A stretch of 64,000 bases of DNA from Sipunculus nudus (GCA_026874595.1 JAPPUL010000073.1:1387973-1451972); one strand, 5' to 3'; positions 11,374 through 21,166 are shown, counted from the first letter of the stretch. A program made the numbers and translations. Notes: generated from the letters alone by a model not told the origin.

Positions 11374-12420
11374 TTAGATTGCTTGTGTATTTGCGGACAT
11401 CTTTTTGGTAAGATACGCAAGATGTTTCATTCCAAGTGTCAATTTATACGTTGCAAGCTTATTTGTTATTTCTACCGTAGATTTTTTACCTAGGTTCTTT
11501 ATCTTTTGTATCTCATCCTCGCTTTTTAAGACCAAATCACGTATAGTTAATATTCCAGCTACACGAAGCGAATTGGATGAGCGTACAGATAGTTCTAGGT
11601 CCTCAATTGGTGTATTTAGTATATGATTTAATTTCTCTTCTTCTGGATTAGTTTTCTCCTCTTCAAAATGTTCATCAGTCTCATCAAAGTTTATAAAGCA
11701 TGTAAAATGTTCTTTTAGTATTTTGGAGGCATCAGCTATAGCATCATCTGGACTTATTGTTCCATCTGTCCAAAGTTCTATAAATATTTTGTCATAATCT
11801 GTTCTTTGTCCTATCCGTGTGTTTTCAACACTATAAGTTACCTTTTCAATAGGCGAGAATACTGCATCTATGGGTATAGTGCCAACTACATCTATAGATT
11901 CAGGATCTACTCTATCCGACGGTTTATATCCCCTATTTAGCTCTATCTGGAGTTCTATAAAGACAGATGCATCCTCATTAAACGTGGCGAGTTTATGATC
12001 GGGATTAAACACTTTGATATTTGTATCTACTTCTAAATCACTAGCCTTAAGTTCTCCTTCACCTTTCTTTTCTATAAAGATCGTACGTCTTTCGGCATCA
12101 TCGAGTAATTTTAAGTAGACCTTTTTTAAGTTCTGTATAAAATATATCGTATCTTCGTATAGGCCGTATATATTTTCAAACTCATTAGAAAGCAACGCGT
12201 TTTTACCTTCTGAGTTTATATATTCAACTCGTATGGCGGTTATCGCATACCCTTGGATTGAGGATAACAAGGTTCGCCTTAACGCGTTGGCAAGGGTTAT
12301 CCCAAACCCCTTCTCAAGCGGACTTACTGTGAATTTAGCATAATTAGGATTTAATACATCATGCTCAAAGCTTATCCTATTTGGTTTTTTAAAGTCTTTT
12401 AGTAAATTTCTATGTGCCAT
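11374..12420 (-). CDS. rpoA: RNA polymerase alpha subunit
   Basis: It nucleates RNA polymerase assembly. The N-terminal dimerisation domain includes GFGITLANALRRTLLSS at about residues 38-54. The C-terminal DNA- and activator-binding domain (about 265-335) includes LELSVRSSNSLRVAGILTI and KNLGKKS. Length 348 is slightly above the usual 310-340, with an acidic linker rich in Glu. It sits between rpsD and rplQ as in most bacteria. Confidence 0.98.
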   Translation of the reverse strand: MAHRNLLKDFKKPNRISFEHDVLNPNYAKFTVSPLEKGFGITLANALRRTLLSSIQGYAITAIRVEYINSEGKNALLSNEFENIYGLYEDTIYFIQNLKKVYLKLLDDAERRTIFIEKKGEGELKASDLEVDTNIKVFNPDHKLATFNEDASVFIELQIELNRGYKPSDRVDPESIDVVGTIPIDAVFSPIEKVTYSVENTRIGQRTDYDKIFIELWTDGTISPDDAIADASKILKEHFTCFINFDETDEHFEEEKTNPEEEKLNHILNTPIEDLELSVRSSNSLRVAGILTIRDLVLKSEDEIQKIKNLGKKSTVEITNKLATYKLTLGMKHLAYLTKKMSANTQAI

Positions 12421-12471
12421 CTTTATACACCTAATATTTTGTTTTGCTTAGTTATTTACTTTATTTCTTTT

Positions 12472-13104
12472 TTATTTCTTTGAGTAGAATTCTACCACCA
12501 AGTCTTCATTTGCCTGTATGTGTATGTCCTCTCTCGTTGGTTCAGTTAATACCGTCGCTTTTACCATATCCTCATCTATTGCTATCCAATTTGGTGCAGG
12601 TCGTTTTGACAAGTTCTTTAAACTGTCTCTTATAACCGTCAAATTTCTACTCTTATCTTTTGCCTGTATGGTATCACCGGCTGAGACCTGGTATGAGGGA
12701 ATATTTACTTTTATCCCGTTTACTCTAAAATGTCCATGGTTTATAAGCTGTCTTGCTTGATATCGAGACGATGCCAAGTTGCTTGTGTAAACAACATTAT
12801 CAAGCCGCTTCTCAAGACCGATTAATAGATTGTCTGCAGCTCGCCCTGCTTTTTTTGATTCTTTTTTAAACGTTTTGTAAAACTGACTTTCTCGAAGTCC
12901 GTAGATACGCTTTATTTTTTGTTTTTCACGAAGCTCTAGCCCATAATCTGATACTTTAGCTGGACGTCTTCTTGCCCTGAACCCAGGAGGCCCCTTACGC
13001 TTTATTACCGCACATTTTGGGGATAGACATCGTTCTCCTTTCAAAAATAGCTGTACTCCCTCTCTCCTGCATAACCGACATACTGCGTCATTGTATTTGC
13101 CCAT
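12472..13104 (-). CDS. rpsD: 30S ribosomal protein S4 (zinc-cysteine form)
   Basis: S4 is a primary 16S rRNA-binding protein that initiates assembly of the 30S body. The N-terminus carries four cysteines (CRLCRREG, then GERCLSPKC), the zinc-binding form. The S4 RNA-binding domain is seen in RLDNVVYTSNLASSRYQARQ, followed by INHGHFRVNGIKVNIPSYQV. Length 210 is normal. The 46-nt spacer to rpsK contains a short ATTTTCCTAT duplication. Confidence 0.98.
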   Translation of the reverse strand: MGKYNDAVCRLCRREGVQLFLKGERCLSPKCAVIKRKGPPGFRARRRPAKVSDYGLELREKQKIKRIYGLRESQFYKTFKKESKKAGRAADNLLIGLEKRLDNVVYTSNLASSRYQARQLINHGHFRVNGIKVNIPSYQVSAGDTIQAKDKSRNLTVIRDSLKNLSKRPAPNWIAIDEDMVKATVLTEPTREDIHIQANEDLVVEFYSKK

Positions 13105-13150
13105 TATTTAATTTATCCTTATTATATTTTCCTATATTTTCCTATATTTC

Positions 13151-13543
13151 TTATATCCTTCTTCGCTTTGGAGGTCTACATCCGTTATGAGGGATTGGCG
13201 TTACGTCTTTTATTACGGTTATTTTAAGTCCTGCAAACTGCAAAGACCGTATAGCTGACTCACGACCAACTCCAGGCCCCTTAACCTGTACCTCTAAAGT
13301 TCTAAGTCCATGTTCCATAGCTTTCTTTGCACATGTTTCGGCTGTTATTTGAGCTGCAAGTGGCGTACTCTTGCGAGCTCCTCGGAAATTAAGGCTACCT
13401 GCACTTACACTAGATATAGTATTACCGTTTAGGTCTGTTATTGTAACTATTGTGTTGTTGAAAGTTGCCTGTATATGCGCAATCCCTCTCTCTATGTTCT
13501 TTTTCTCTTTTTTCTTTGGTTTTCCTTTCCCTTTAGCTGCCAC
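13151..13543 (-). CDS. rpsK: 30S ribosomal protein S11
   Basis: S11 lies on the 30S platform and contacts mRNA in the exit region. The body is canonical ([33 protein letters not shown], and the C-terminal [16 protein letters not shown]). It is 130 residues with a lysine-rich N-terminus, and sits between rpsM and rpsD. Confidence 0.98.
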   Translation of the reverse strand: MAAKGKGKPKKKEKKNIERGIAHIQATFNNTIVTITDLNGNTISSVSAGSLNFRGARKSTPLAAQITAETCAKKAMEHGLRTLEVQVKGPGVGRESAIRSLQFAGLKITVIKDVTPIPHNGCRPPKRRRI

Positions 13544-13579
13544 TTTTGCTCTCCTTAAAAAAACTAAATAATAGGTCGT

Positions 13580-13945
13580 CTATCTCTTTTGACCTGCAAC
13601 ACGCTTTTTACCTTTTCGTGTACGGGCATTTGTCTTTGTCTTTTGTCCTCGTACAGGCATATTCCTCTTGTGACGAAGCCCCCTATAACACCCTATCTCC
13701 ATAAGCCGCTTTATATTTAAATTCCTATCAGTGCGAAGTTCCCCTTCAACTGTATAATTATTTTCAATATACTCTCGTAATTTGTGTATCTCATCTTCTT
13801 TTAAATCCTTCATCTTCTGGTCTTTATCTATTTGTGTTAATCTTAATATCTCATTAGCACGCGAACGGCCTATCCCATATATATATGTAAGAGATATCTC
13901 AACTCGTTTATTATTTGGAAGGTCTACTCCCGATATTCTTGCCAT
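13580..13945 (-). CDS. rpsM: 30S ribosomal protein S13
   Basis: S13 sits at the 30S head, contacting L5 and the P-site tRNA. The opening [20 protein letters not shown] and the C-terminal [20 protein letters not shown] are diagnostic. Length 121 is normal. Confidence 0.98.
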   Translation of the reverse strand: MARISGVDLPNNKRVEISLTYIYGIGRSRANEILRLTQIDKDQKMKDLKEDEIHKLREYIENNYTVEGELRTDRNLNIKRLMEIGCYRGLRHKRNMPVRGQKTKTNARTRKGKKRVAGQKR

Positions 13946-14001
13946 TTAATATGCCCTCTTATTTAATGTTTTCTTTTCTCTTTTCTCTTTTTTCTCTTTA
14001 T

Positions 14002-14115
14002 TTACTTTTGTCTTTGCTTATGTTTAGGGTTTTCGCATATAATTCGTATTATACCTTTGCGTCTTATAATCTTACATTTGCTACATATGGGTTTAACGCT
14101 TGCTCGTACCTTCAT
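14002..14115 (-). CDS. rpmJ: 50S ribosomal protein L36 (zinc form)
   Basis: This small gene was found by reading the 245-nt gap between rpsM and infA. The ATG at 14115-14113 opens a 37-residue frame ending TAA at 14004-14002. It begins [20 protein letters not shown] and has the CxxC...C...H pattern (C11, C14, C27, H32) of the zinc-bearing type. Its place between infA and rpsM is the standard one. Confidence 0.97.
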   Translation of the reverse strand: MKVRASVKPICSKCKIIRRKGIIRIICENPKHKQRQK

Positions 14116-14190
14116 TTTATATTCCTTTCTATCCCTTTTTAGTTTCTTTAGTTTATTTTATATAAGCTTTTTATTCTATAAGCTTTTATA

Positions 14191-14409
14191 TTATTTAAAT
14201 CTGTATATTATACGGCCTCGTGATAAATCATATGGAGATAGTTCTATAGTTACCCTATCACCAGGCAGGATCCTTATAAAGTTTATACGCATCTTGCCGG
14301 ATATGTGTGCTAGTACCATATGATCATTTTCAAGCTTTACTGTAAACATTGCATTAGGCAAGGCCTCAACTACCGTCCCTTCGACCTCTATTGCTTCTTC
14401 TTTACCCAA
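14191..14409 (-). CDS. infA: Translation initiation factor IF-1
   Basis: IF-1 blocks the A site during initiation. The 72-residue S1-like OB fold is complete: [19 protein letters not shown], then [19 protein letters not shown] and a closing [12 protein letters not shown]. It follows secY by 149 nt with neither adk nor map between them. That spacer contains a TAATCTTCTTTT-type repeat. Confidence 0.97.
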   Translation of the reverse strand: MGKEEAIEVEGTVVEALPNAMFTVKLENDHMVLAHISGKMRINFIRILPGDRVTIELSPYDLSRGRIIYRFK

Positions 14410-14558
14410 TAATCTTTATCCTCTTTAATCTTCTTTTTAATTTAATCTTCTTTTTAATCTTCTTATTTTATTTTAGGCTCTAAGCCTTTAGTATATATAA
14501 TTTACAGCAGTTAAACAAAGCCTAAGCCAAGCTTACTAATTTATAATATATTTGAACG

Positions 14559-15911
14559 CTATCTTCTACCTTTTAATTTCATTTTTTTCATAAAACCGCT
14601 CATGTTTCTAGTTAATAAATGAGACTCTATTTGTTTTGCTGTATCAAGAGACACCCCAATCATTATTAGCAATGATGTTCCTCCCATAAGATAGGCAAAG
14701 CTTATGGGTATGGATGCACTGCTAAAAAGACGGAGTATTAAATCAGGAAATATAGCAACAAAGCCAAGAAATATTGAGCCCGGCAAAGTTATGCGGTTTA
14801 AGACCTTCGATAAATAATTTGATGTTGTAACTCCGGGTCTTATCCCTGGTATAAAGCCTCCTTCTTTTTTAAGCCTGTCTGCTATATCTATAGGATTAAA
14901 GTATATTGCAGTATAAAAATAGGCAAAAAATATCACTAGTAACATATATAATATTACGTAAGCAACTTGTCCTGGAGCTAGAGCATTTGCTATGCTTTGT
15001 AATATATCCGATGATGCTCCAAATAAGCCGATTATTTGTGATGGAAAGATTATTACAGATGAAGCAAATATTATAGGTATAACCCCACTCGGATTTATCT
15101 TAAACGGTATATGCGTTGACTGTGTCCCGTACATCTTATTCCCTACAACACGTTTTGCATACTGAATCGGTATTCTACGGGTTGCTTGTTGTTCGGCCAC
15201 TACCAAGCCCATTATAACTACAAATATTACAAGCACTATCAAAAGCATGATTACACTACCAGGTTGGTCTTGCACGTTTAAATATAATTGCCCAACAGAC
15301 TGCGGTAATCTTGCAACTATTCCTGCAAATATCAAAAGAGATACTCCGTTCCCTATACCCTTTTCTGTTATCCTCTCTCCAAGCCATAACAAAAACATTG
15401 TTCCGGTTGTCATTGTTAGTATGAAACTAAAGATAAAGAAGAAATCCATTTGTCCAGTTTCAGTATTTAAAACTTTATCCGTTGTGCTTGAAAGCACTTG
15501 GGTGTCAAGTAGTATTAAAAGTCCTATTGCCTGGATTATACAAAGCCCTACTGTTCCGTATTTTGTGTATAAATCTATTTTCTTTTGCCCATAAGCCCCT
15601 TCCTTCGATAACTGATCTAAATGCGGTATCACTACTTTTAATAGCTGCATTATAATCGAGGCACTTATGTAGGGCATTATTCCAAGTGAGAATAGTGCAA
15701 ATTGCCCAAGCGCTCCGCCTGAAAATAAATTAAGTAGCCCTAAAAAACCCGATTGGGATGTCTCGCCAAATGCTTGGAATAGTGCATCCGGGTTTATGCC
15801 TGGTGTTGGTATTTGGGCACCTATTCGAAACACTGCAAGTATAAATAGCGTGAATAATATTCTGTCGCGTAGTTCTTTTATCGAAAAGATATTCGTTATT
15901 ATATTTGACAT
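14559..15911 (-). CDS. secY: Protein translocase subunit SecY
   Basis: SecY is the channel-forming subunit of the Sec translocon. The 450-residue protein shows ten hydrophobic helices. Family signatures include FRIGAQIPTPGINPDAL near the N-terminus, LGIMPYISASIIMQLL around 75-90, and LKKEGGFIPGIRPG in the second half. It lies between rplO and infA. Confidence 0.98.
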   Translation of the reverse strand: MSNIITNIFSIKELRDRILFTLFILAVFRIGAQIPTPGINPDALFQAFGETSQSGFLGLLNLFSGGALGQFALFSLGIMPYISASIIMQLLKVVIPHLDQLSKEGAYGQKKIDLYTKYGTVGLCIIQAIGLLILLDTQVLSSTTDKVLNTETGQMDFFFIFSFILTMTTGTMFLLWLGERITEKGIGNGVSLLIFAGIVARLPQSVGQLYLNVQDQPGSVIMLLIVLVIFVVIMGLVVAEQQATRRIPIQYAKRVVGNKMYGTQSTHIPFKINPSGVIPIIFASSVIIFPSQIIGLFGASSDILQSIANALAPGQVAYVILYMLLVIFFAYFYTAIYFNPIDIADRLKKEGGFIPGIRPGVTTSNYLSKVLNRITLPGSIFLGFVAIFPDLILRLFSSASIPISFAYLMGGTSLLIMIGVSLDTAKQIESHLLTRNMSGFMKKMKLKGRR

Positions 15912-15959
15912 TATATCTCCAAGCTCTACATTAAAAGCTCATAGGCTATATTGTATGCT

Positions 15960-16406
15960 TTATACGCTTTCAAATGTCCCTCCCAAAGCTTCTACTTTTG
16001 CTTTTGCTGTTTTAGATATCTTGTGTACTTTTATATGAAGTGCCTTGTCAAGTTCAGCCTCACCACGTCCTAATATCTTTACGCAATCTGTTAGTGATTT
16101 TATTAACCGCTTCTCTTTAAGCATTTCTAATGTAACTGTTTCTCCTGCACTGCAGGCTTTTGACAGTATGTCTAAGTTTATAACCGTTATTTCTAATCTA
16201 TTTCTTGACTTGAATCCCCTCTTAGGAACACGCCTGTACAAAGGCATCTGCCCACCTTCAAATCCAGGATATGGACCGCTTTTACCACCTGACCTTGACT
16301 TTTGTCCCTTTTGGCCTCTTGTTGACGTTTTCCCATGTCCACTCCCAGACCCTCGTCCCACTGTCTTGCGACTCTTTTTCGTCTTTAGCTTACTTGTTTC
16401 AAACAT
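15960..16406 (-). CDS. rplO: 50S ribosomal protein L15
   Basis: L15 is a late-assembly 50S protein. The Gly/Lys/Arg-rich N-terminal extension (GRGSGSGHGKTSTRGQKGQ) and GFEGGQMPLYRRVPKRGF identify it. Length 148 is typical. It lies upstream of secY as in the usual spc operon. Confidence 0.98.
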   Translation of the reverse strand: MFETSKLKTKKSRKTVGRGSGSGHGKTSTRGQKGQKSRSGGKSGPYPGFEGGQMPLYRRVPKRGFKSRNRLEITVINLDILSKACSAGETVTLEMLKEKRLIKSLTDCVKILGRGEAELDKALHIKVHKISKTAKAKVEALGGTFESV

Positions 16407-16433
16407 TATATCATTTCCTTTAATAACAATATT

Positions 16434-16607
16434 TTATATAACCTTTACCAAATGGCTTACTTTGCGTATCATCCCTTGTATTGCTTCTGTATCGCTTTTC
16501 TCTACTACTTGGTTTATACGCTTTAATCCCAGAGCCAAAACCGTTTGTTTATGCTTTTTATGAGCTCCAATTACGCTTTTCACAAGCTTTATTTTAATCT
16601 TTTTCAT
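16434..16607 (-). CDS. rpmD: 50S ribosomal protein L30
   Basis: This small 50S protein (57 residues) begins [20 protein letters not shown] and contains [15 protein letters not shown]. The ATG at 16607 is preferred over an in-frame TTG at 16619 because MKKIKI matches the family start and a GGA lies 8 nt upstream. It sits between rpsE and rplO. Confidence 0.95.
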   Translation of the reverse strand: MKKIKIKLVKSVIGAHKKHKQTVLALGLKRINQVVEKSDTEAIQGMIRKVSHLVKVI

Positions 16608-16642
16608 ACCTTTTTCCAAAAAATAACTTACAATAAACTAAA

Positions 16643-17161
16643 CTACTTGAATATCTCCATTATCGTTTTATTGCGCTTTAAAGCCTCTTCCTTTACATCC
16701 TTAAATGATCGCAAAGCTTCATAAGTTGCCTTTAATACATTTAGTGCATTGCGACTCCCATGTACTTTCGATACAATGTCATGTATGCCTGCAAGTTCAA
16801 GCAATACCCGTACAGGTCCCCCAGCTATTAAACCTGTCCCCGAATATGCAGGCTTTAACCACACTTTTGAACGACTGAATTTCCCTATTACTTCGTGTGG
16901 TATTGTATTCGTATCTTTCTTTAGCGAAACTCGCATTATATGTTTTTTTGCATCTTCTACGGCTTTTTTGATCGCCTCCGGTACCTCGTTGGCCTTCCCA
17001 AACCCTATCCCTATATGCCCATTCTTATCGCCTATCGCCATCAGTGCGCTAAAACTAAATCTACGCCCGCCCTTTACTACCTTCGCTGAACGATTTAATT
17101 TTACAAGCTTCTCACTTAAGTTTAGCTCATTTGCATTTATTTTTTCTACGCTTTGTTCCAT
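16643..17161 (-). CDS. rpsE: 30S ribosomal protein S5
   Basis: S5 helps keep decoding accurate at the mRNA entrance. Diagnostic segments are VVKGGRRFSFSALMAIGDKN, GIGFGKANEVPEAIKKA, and SGTGLIAGGPVRVLLELAGI. Length 172 is normal. Confidence 0.98.
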   Translation of the reverse strand: MEQSVEKINANELNLSEKLVKLNRSAKVVKGGRRFSFSALMAIGDKNGHIGIGFGKANEVPEAIKKAVEDAKKHIMRVSLKKDTNTIPHEVIGKFSRSKVWLKPAYSGTGLIAGGPVRVLLELAGIHDIVSKVHGSRNALNVLKATYEALRSFKDVKEEALKRNKTIMEIFK

Positions 17162-17241
17162 ATAATATTATTTCCTCTACTTTATAAACTATAAGTTTAT
17201 AAACTCTAAGTTTTTTTAATAATTTATTTTTAGCCCAAACC

Positions 17242-17616
17242 CTAAAAGCTTAAACCGTGTTCTCGACATGCATCTGCAAGCGCTTTTATACGACCATGGT
17301 ACTTATAACCATTTCTATCGAATATTATCTCCTTTACCTTAGCATCTTTAGCTCGCTTTGCAAGAAGTTTGCCTACCTTCTTTGCATTCTCTACACTACA
17401 TTTATTAGCATTTTTAAGCTCTTCTTTTAGACTTTTATCTTGCGTTGATGCTGAACATACTGTCTTCTGACTTTCATCATCTATTATTTGCGCATATATA
17501 TTTGTTTTGCTCCGATATACTGTCAATCGTGGCTTTGTTGCTATCCCGCGTATCTTTTGTCTTATAGATTGTTTGCGTCTCTTTCGGCGCCCTAGCTTTT
17601 CTAACGTTGCACTCAT
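17242..17616 (-). CDS. rplR: 50S ribosomal protein L18
   Basis: L18 binds 5S rRNA in the central protuberance. It has TKPRLTVYRSKTNIYAQIID and the C-terminal FDRNGYKYHGRIKALADACR. Length 124 is usual. The 79-nt spacer upstream, towards rplF, is built from a roughly 17-bp unit (CTCTTTTATTTCC type) repeated two to three times; it includes the gene's ribosome-binding site. Confidence 0.98.
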   Translation of the reverse strand: MSATLEKLGRRKRRKQSIRQKIRGIATKPRLTVYRSKTNIYAQIIDDESQKTVCSASTQDKSLKEELKNANKCSVENAKKVGKLLAKRAKDAKVKEIIFDRNGYKYHGRIKALADACREHGLSF

Positions 17617-17695
17617 AATATCTTTTATTTCCTCTGCTCTTTTATTTCCTCTGCTCTTTTATTTCCCTTCCTTATTTTATAACTTGCTTTTAGTA

Positions 17696-18298
17696 TTACT
17701 TTTTACCCGATTTACCCGCTTTTGTCCTTATGACTTCTTCTGCGTACTTTATACCTTTGCGTTTGTAGGGCTCTGGTGGCCGTATACGCCTTATTTTAGC
17801 TGCTGTTTCGCCTAATAATTGTTTGTCATGGCTGCTTAACAGTATCTTTGTATTGTCTTTTACCTCGCATTCTACTCCTTCCGGTATCTTGAATATTACC
17901 GGATGTGAGTAGCCCACTGTTAAGGTTAAATCAGTATTGCTTAAACTCGCTCGATAGGCTACCCCATTTAATTCAAGTCGACGACTAAAACCCTCTTTTA
18001 CTCCATGCACCATGTTCGATAGTAAACTCCTATAAAGCCCATGTAGCGATTTTAACATCTTTGTTTCGCCCAAACGCTTTACTACAATCTCGCCTCCCTC
18101 CTCTCCCTTCTCTCCCTTCTCTCCCTTCTCTCCCTCCTTCCTTCCTTCCTTCTCTGCGCCTTTAAATTCAAAGTCTATACCACTACGTACTTCTTGTTCA
18201 AGCTTTCCCTTCGGCCCCTCTACTTGCAATTTTCTACCCTCGTACTTTACCTTAACCCCATCAGGCACCTTTATTATCTTATTACCTATCCTTGACAT
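17696..18298 (-). CDS. rplF: 50S ribosomal protein L6 with repeat insertion
   Basis: L6 lies near the sarcin-ricin loop and factor-binding site. It begins MSRIGNKIIKVPDGVKVKYE and ends with the conserved PPEPYKRKGIKYAEEVIRTK. A Lys/Glu/Gly segment of about 20 residues (around 52-70, with GEKGEKGEKGE) is inserted in the N-terminal domain, encoded by a 9-bp repeat near 18105-18132. This brings the length to 200 instead of about 180. The frame is kept, so function is presumably intact. Confidence 0.96.
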   Translation of the reverse strand: MSRIGNKIIKVPDGVKVKYEGRKLQVEGPKGKLEQEVRSGIDFEFKGAEKEGRKEGEKGEKGEKGEEGGEIVVKRLGETKMLKSLHGLYRSLLSNMVHGVKEGFSRRLELNGVAYRASLSNTDLTLTVGYSHPVIFKIPEGVECEVKDNTKILLSSHDKQLLGETAAKIRRIRPPEPYKRKGIKYAEEVIRTKAGKSGKK

Positions 18299-18307
18299 CT
18301 AATAACC

Positions 18308-18353
18308 TCTTTCATTACCATTTATTACCATTCATTACCATTCATTACCATAT
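18308..18353 (-). repeat. 10-11-bp repeats (ATGGTAATGA type) across the rplF-rpsH spacer
   Basis: On the coding strand ATGGTAATGA-like units occur four times between the end of rpsH and the start of rplF. The spacer therefore contains several spurious ATG triplets; the rplF ribosome-binding site lies just beyond them. Confidence 0.75.
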
Positions 18354-18743
18354 GTAGCATAATATTTCTCCCCCTATCTTAAGTTCCTCACGTGCACGCT
18401 TGCCTGTAATTATCCCTTGTGAGGTCGACATTATAACAACTCCAAGTCCGTTTAATATCCGGGGAATATCAGCTGCTTTGCTATATATGCGGCATCCTTG
18501 TTTGCTTACACGCTTTATCTGCGTTATTACATTTTCGTTGCTAGGTGTATATTTTAATTGCACCTTTATTATACTATATTTATCCCCCTCTACTACCTTG
18601 CAACTCTTTATAAACCCTTCCTCTTTAAATAATTTCACTATCTCTAACTTTAGCTTTGAATAAGGTATTTCAACTTCCTTATGACGCGCATTTGACGCAT
18701 TCTTTAGCTTCGTAAGCATGTTAGCTACCGGATCTACACTCAT
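18345..18743 (-). CDS. rpsH: 30S ribosomal protein S8
   Basis: S8 binds the central domain of 16S rRNA and in many bacteria represses the spc operon. It begins MSVDPVANMLTKLKNASNAR and ends GLGVVIMSTSQGIITGKRAR followed by GGEILCYIW. Length 132 is normal. Confidence 0.98.
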   Translation of the reverse strand: MSVDPVANMLTKLKNASNARHKEVEIPYSKLKLEIVKLFKEEGFIKSCKVVEGDKYSIIKVQLKYTPSNENVITQIKRVSKQGCRIYSKAADIPRILNGLGVVIMSTSQGIITGKRAREELKIGGEILCYIW

Positions 18744-18829
18744 CGCTTTTTATTTACTCCTAGTAAACTTTTATTCTTTACTTTTATTCTTTACTTCTGC
18801 ACTTTTTATTTCATAAATAAGTAAAACCA

Positions 18830-19015
18830 CTACCAGCTTGACTTTGTAACCCCAGGTATTAGCCCTTCGTTTACAAGCTTTCTAAAACATATTCGGCACA
18901 TCTTGAATTTCCTTATATACCCACGCGGACGCCCGCATAGTCTACATCGATTGTATTCTCGAGTCTTGTATTTATGCCCTTTTTGCTGCTTTACTATTAA
19001 CGCTTTTCTTGCCAT
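18830..19015 (-). CDS. rpsN: 30S ribosomal protein S14, type Z
   Basis: The 61-residue short form carries a zinc finger ([20 protein letters not shown]). It begins [20 protein letters not shown] and ends PGVTKSSW. The zinc form fits with the zinc forms of S4 and L36 in this cluster. Confidence 0.97.
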   Translation of the reverse strand: MARKALIVKQQKGHKYKTREYNRCRLCGRPRGYIRKFKMCRICFRKLVNEGLIPGVTKSSW

Positions 19016-19070
19016 CTTTTCCCTTGCCTTTTTTCTTTATTCCTACTAAAACATTTTACCTGATATATAA

Positions 19071-19102
19071 CATTTAGTTTCTAAAACATTTAGTTTCTAA
19101 AT
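19071..19102 (-). repeat. 16-bp tandem duplication spanning the rplE stop codon
   Basis: CATTTAGTTTCTAAAA and CATTTAGTTTCTAAAT lie head to tail on the plus strand. The upstream copy (in rplE orientation) encodes the last residues and stop; the other copy is downstream of the gene. Confidence 0.85.
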
Positions 19103-19848
19103 GGAAACGAAAACCTCTTAAGCATATCATGTGCTTCACTATCACTACGCGCTGTTGTGATGAACGTTATATTCATCCCCGATATCCGCTCTATCTTATC
19201 ATAATCTATCTCAGGAAATATTATCTGTTCTTTAACCCCAAGTGAATATTGTCCCCGTCCATCAAACGATTTGCTTGACAGTCCTCGGAAATCTCGTATA
19301 CGAGGTAATGAGGCATTTATTAATCTATCTAAAAATTCATACATTCTCTTCCCGCGTAGCGTTACCTTACAGCCTATTGCATTTCCTTCACGTAACTTGA
19401 AATTTGCTATCGATTTTTTGGCTTGCGTTTTTATTGGTTTTTGCCCAGTTATCCTGACAAGCTCTTCAATTGCGTTATCTAGAAGTTTTTTGTTGTCAAT
19501 TGCTTTGCCTACCCCTATGTTTATCACTATCTTCGTCAGTTTAGGTGCGCGCATTACGTTATTATATAACCCTTCTTTTAGCATATTCGGCACTATCTCT
19601 TTTCTATACATCTCAAGCAGACGAGGCTCTTTACTGGCTAAAGTTTTACTTTCCTTTCTCTTTGCTTTGTTAGTACTAGCTTCTTTTTTTTCTGCTTTCC
19701 CAACACCGACACTCTGCCCTTTCTCTGCTGCCTCCTTAGACTTCTTCTTTTTTCCTTCTGTCGCAGCCGTTCTTTCTTTCTTCTTCTCTCCTGCTCCCTT
19801 TTCTTCTGCTCCCTTTTCTTCTGCTCCCTTTTCTTCTGCCTTTTCCAT
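19090..19848 (-). CDS. rplE: 50S ribosomal protein L5 with a long N-terminal extension
   Basis: L5 anchors 5S rRNA. The L5 fold starts near residue 75 ([20 protein letters not shown]) and continues with [31 protein letters not shown] and DIPR-region equivalent [20 protein letters not shown]. Before it lie about 70 residues of Ala/Glu/Lys repeat (a GAEEK unit repeated from 15-bp DNA units at 19795-19845), so the protein is 252 instead of about 180 residues. AAGAGGG stands six nt before the first ATG, so the extended start is supported. The stop codon lies inside a 16-bp tandem duplication (19071-19102). Confidence 0.96.
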   Translation of the reverse strand: MEKAEEKGAEEKGAEEKGAGEKKKERTAATEGKKKKSKEAAEKGQSVGVGKAEKKEASTNKAKRKESKTLASKEPRLLEMYRKEIVPNMLKEGLYNNVMRAPKLTKIVINIGVGKAIDNKKLLDNAIEELVRITGQKPIKTQAKKSIANFKLREGNAIGCKVTLRGKRMYEFLDRLINASLPRIRDFRGLSSKSFDGRGQYSLGVKEQIIFPEIDYDKIERISGMNITFITTARSDSEAHDMLKRFSFPFRN

Positions 19849-19898
19849 TATTTCCCTCTTATATACTTATCACTTTACTATTGCTAAAGAACATGTAC

Positions 19899-20270
19899 CT
19901 AGCTCTTATCTAAATTTCGATCACATTTGTGACAGTGACGTTTACGTTTGCCATTTTCTTGTTTTATTTTTACCCGAACACCTTTTTTACAACTTGGACA
20001 AAGCAACATTACATTTGATATATCTATATATGACGATATTTCTACTATCTCCCCTGTCTGTTTCTCCTGATTTGCCTTACGGTGCTTCTTTACCATGTTT
20101 ATCGAGGGCAGCTTTACTTTCCCTTGTTTCTTATTTATATGTTCTATCTTGCCTGTCTTGCCCATATCACGGCCAGTTAGTACCACCACTTCGTCATCTA
20201 CTCGCAGCTTGTATTTTATCTGCACCTTGCCTTTTGCCGCTTTCCCTTTATTCTCTTGTCTTTTTTTCAT
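19899..20270 (-). CDS. rplX: 50S ribosomal protein L24
   Basis: L24 initiates 50S assembly and lines the tunnel exit. A KOW motif is seen in DDEVVVLTGRDMGKTGKIEH. The C-terminal zinc-ribbon-like part has MLLCPSCKKGVRVKIKQENG and HCHKCDRNL. Length 123 is slightly above 105-110 because of a lysine-rich N-terminus. Confidence 0.97.
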   Translation of the reverse strand: MKKRQENKGKAAKGKVQIKYKLRVDDEVVVLTGRDMGKTGKIEHINKKQGKVKLPSINMVKKHRKANQEKQTGEIVEISSYIDISNVMLLCPSCKKGVRVKIKQENGKRKRHCHKCDRNLDKS

Positions 20271-20312
20271 AACTTTTATTCCCTTTGCTATTCCCTTTGC
20301 TATCCTAAGCCC

Positions 20313-20681
20313 CTAGATAACTTCAGGCGCAAGCGATATTATCTTCATGAAATCTTTATCTCGAAGCTCTCGGGCTACAGGCCCAAATATCCTAGTCCCC
20401 CGAGGATTGTTTTTATTATCTATTATTACTGCCGCATTATTATCAAATCTAAGTGTTGTTCCGTCTTTTCTGTTTATTGCTCGCTTTGTTCTTACTATTA
20501 CCGCACGTATCACATTCTTCTTTTTCACACCCATGTTGGGGGAGGCAACCTTTACGCTTGCAACCACTATGTCTCCAACTCGGGCATATCGCTTTTTGGA
20601 ACTCCCAAGCACCTTTATACACTGAATCTTTTTAGCACCACTGTTATCAGCAACTTGCAATATTGTCTCTGCTTGTATCAT
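20313..20681 (-). CDS. rplN: 50S ribosomal protein L14
   Basis: L14 forms an intersubunit bridge and is the docking site of silencing factor RsfS. It begins [20 protein letters not shown] and has [20 protein letters not shown]. Length 122 is canonical. It starts 31 nt upstream of the rpsQ-proximal side, with only 11 nt between the two genes. Confidence 0.98.
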   Translation of the reverse strand: MIQAETILQVADNSGAKKIQCIKVLGSSKKRYARVGDIVVASVKVASPNMGVKKKNVIRAVIVRTKRAINRKDGTTLRFDNNAAVIIDNKNNPRGTRIFGPVARELRDKDFMKIISLAPEVI

Positions 20682-20692
20682 TTAGTTTATCC

Positions 20693-21166
20693 TTAGCCTT
20701 TATCTTTTCCTGTCTCAAGTATACGAAATGACTTTTCTTTACTGTAAGGCCTACATTCCACTATCTTTACTACCTCTCCCACTTTTGCTTTGTTTAGCTT
20801 GTCATGTGCCTTCAATCTACGGCTACGCTTTATATATTTTTTGTATATAGAATGCTTAATTAGACGCTCAACCTCCACCACCACTGTCTTGTCCATCTTG
20901 TCGCTTACCACTTTCCCTGTGAGTGTCTTTTTATGCCTCGCTTGATGAGTTAGCTTTTCTATAACACTAACGTTCTCTTCTCTCTTCTCCGCATCAGCCT
21001 TGCTTTCTTTTAGCGAAGACTCCCCTCCTCTTTCCCCTTCTTTATCTCCCCCAGGATGCTTTTTAACTAGGTTTTTAACTACTCCTGTATCTTCTATCAT
21101 CTCTTCACCCCTCTCTTCAACTGAACTTCCCCCCTCTGCATTTTGTTCTTCTTTGGACTCTTTCAT
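20693..21166 (-). CDS. rpsQ: 30S ribosomal protein S17 with an N-terminal extension
   Basis: S17 is a primary 16S rRNA binder with an OB fold. The core begins near residue 75 ([20 protein letters not shown]), followed by [12 protein letters not shown] and [19 protein letters not shown]. About 70 acidic, low-complexity residues precede it, so the protein is 157 rather than about 85 residues. AGAGGG lies 9 nt before the first ATG, which supports the long start. Confidence 0.95.
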   Translation of the reverse strand: MKESKEEQNAEGGSSVEERGEEMIEDTGVVKNLVKKHPGGDKEGERGGESSLKESKADAEKREENVSVIEKLTHQARHKKTLTGKVVSDKMDKTVVVEVERLIKHSIYKKYIKRSRRLKAHDKLNKAKVGEVVKIVECRPYSKEKSFRILETGKDKG

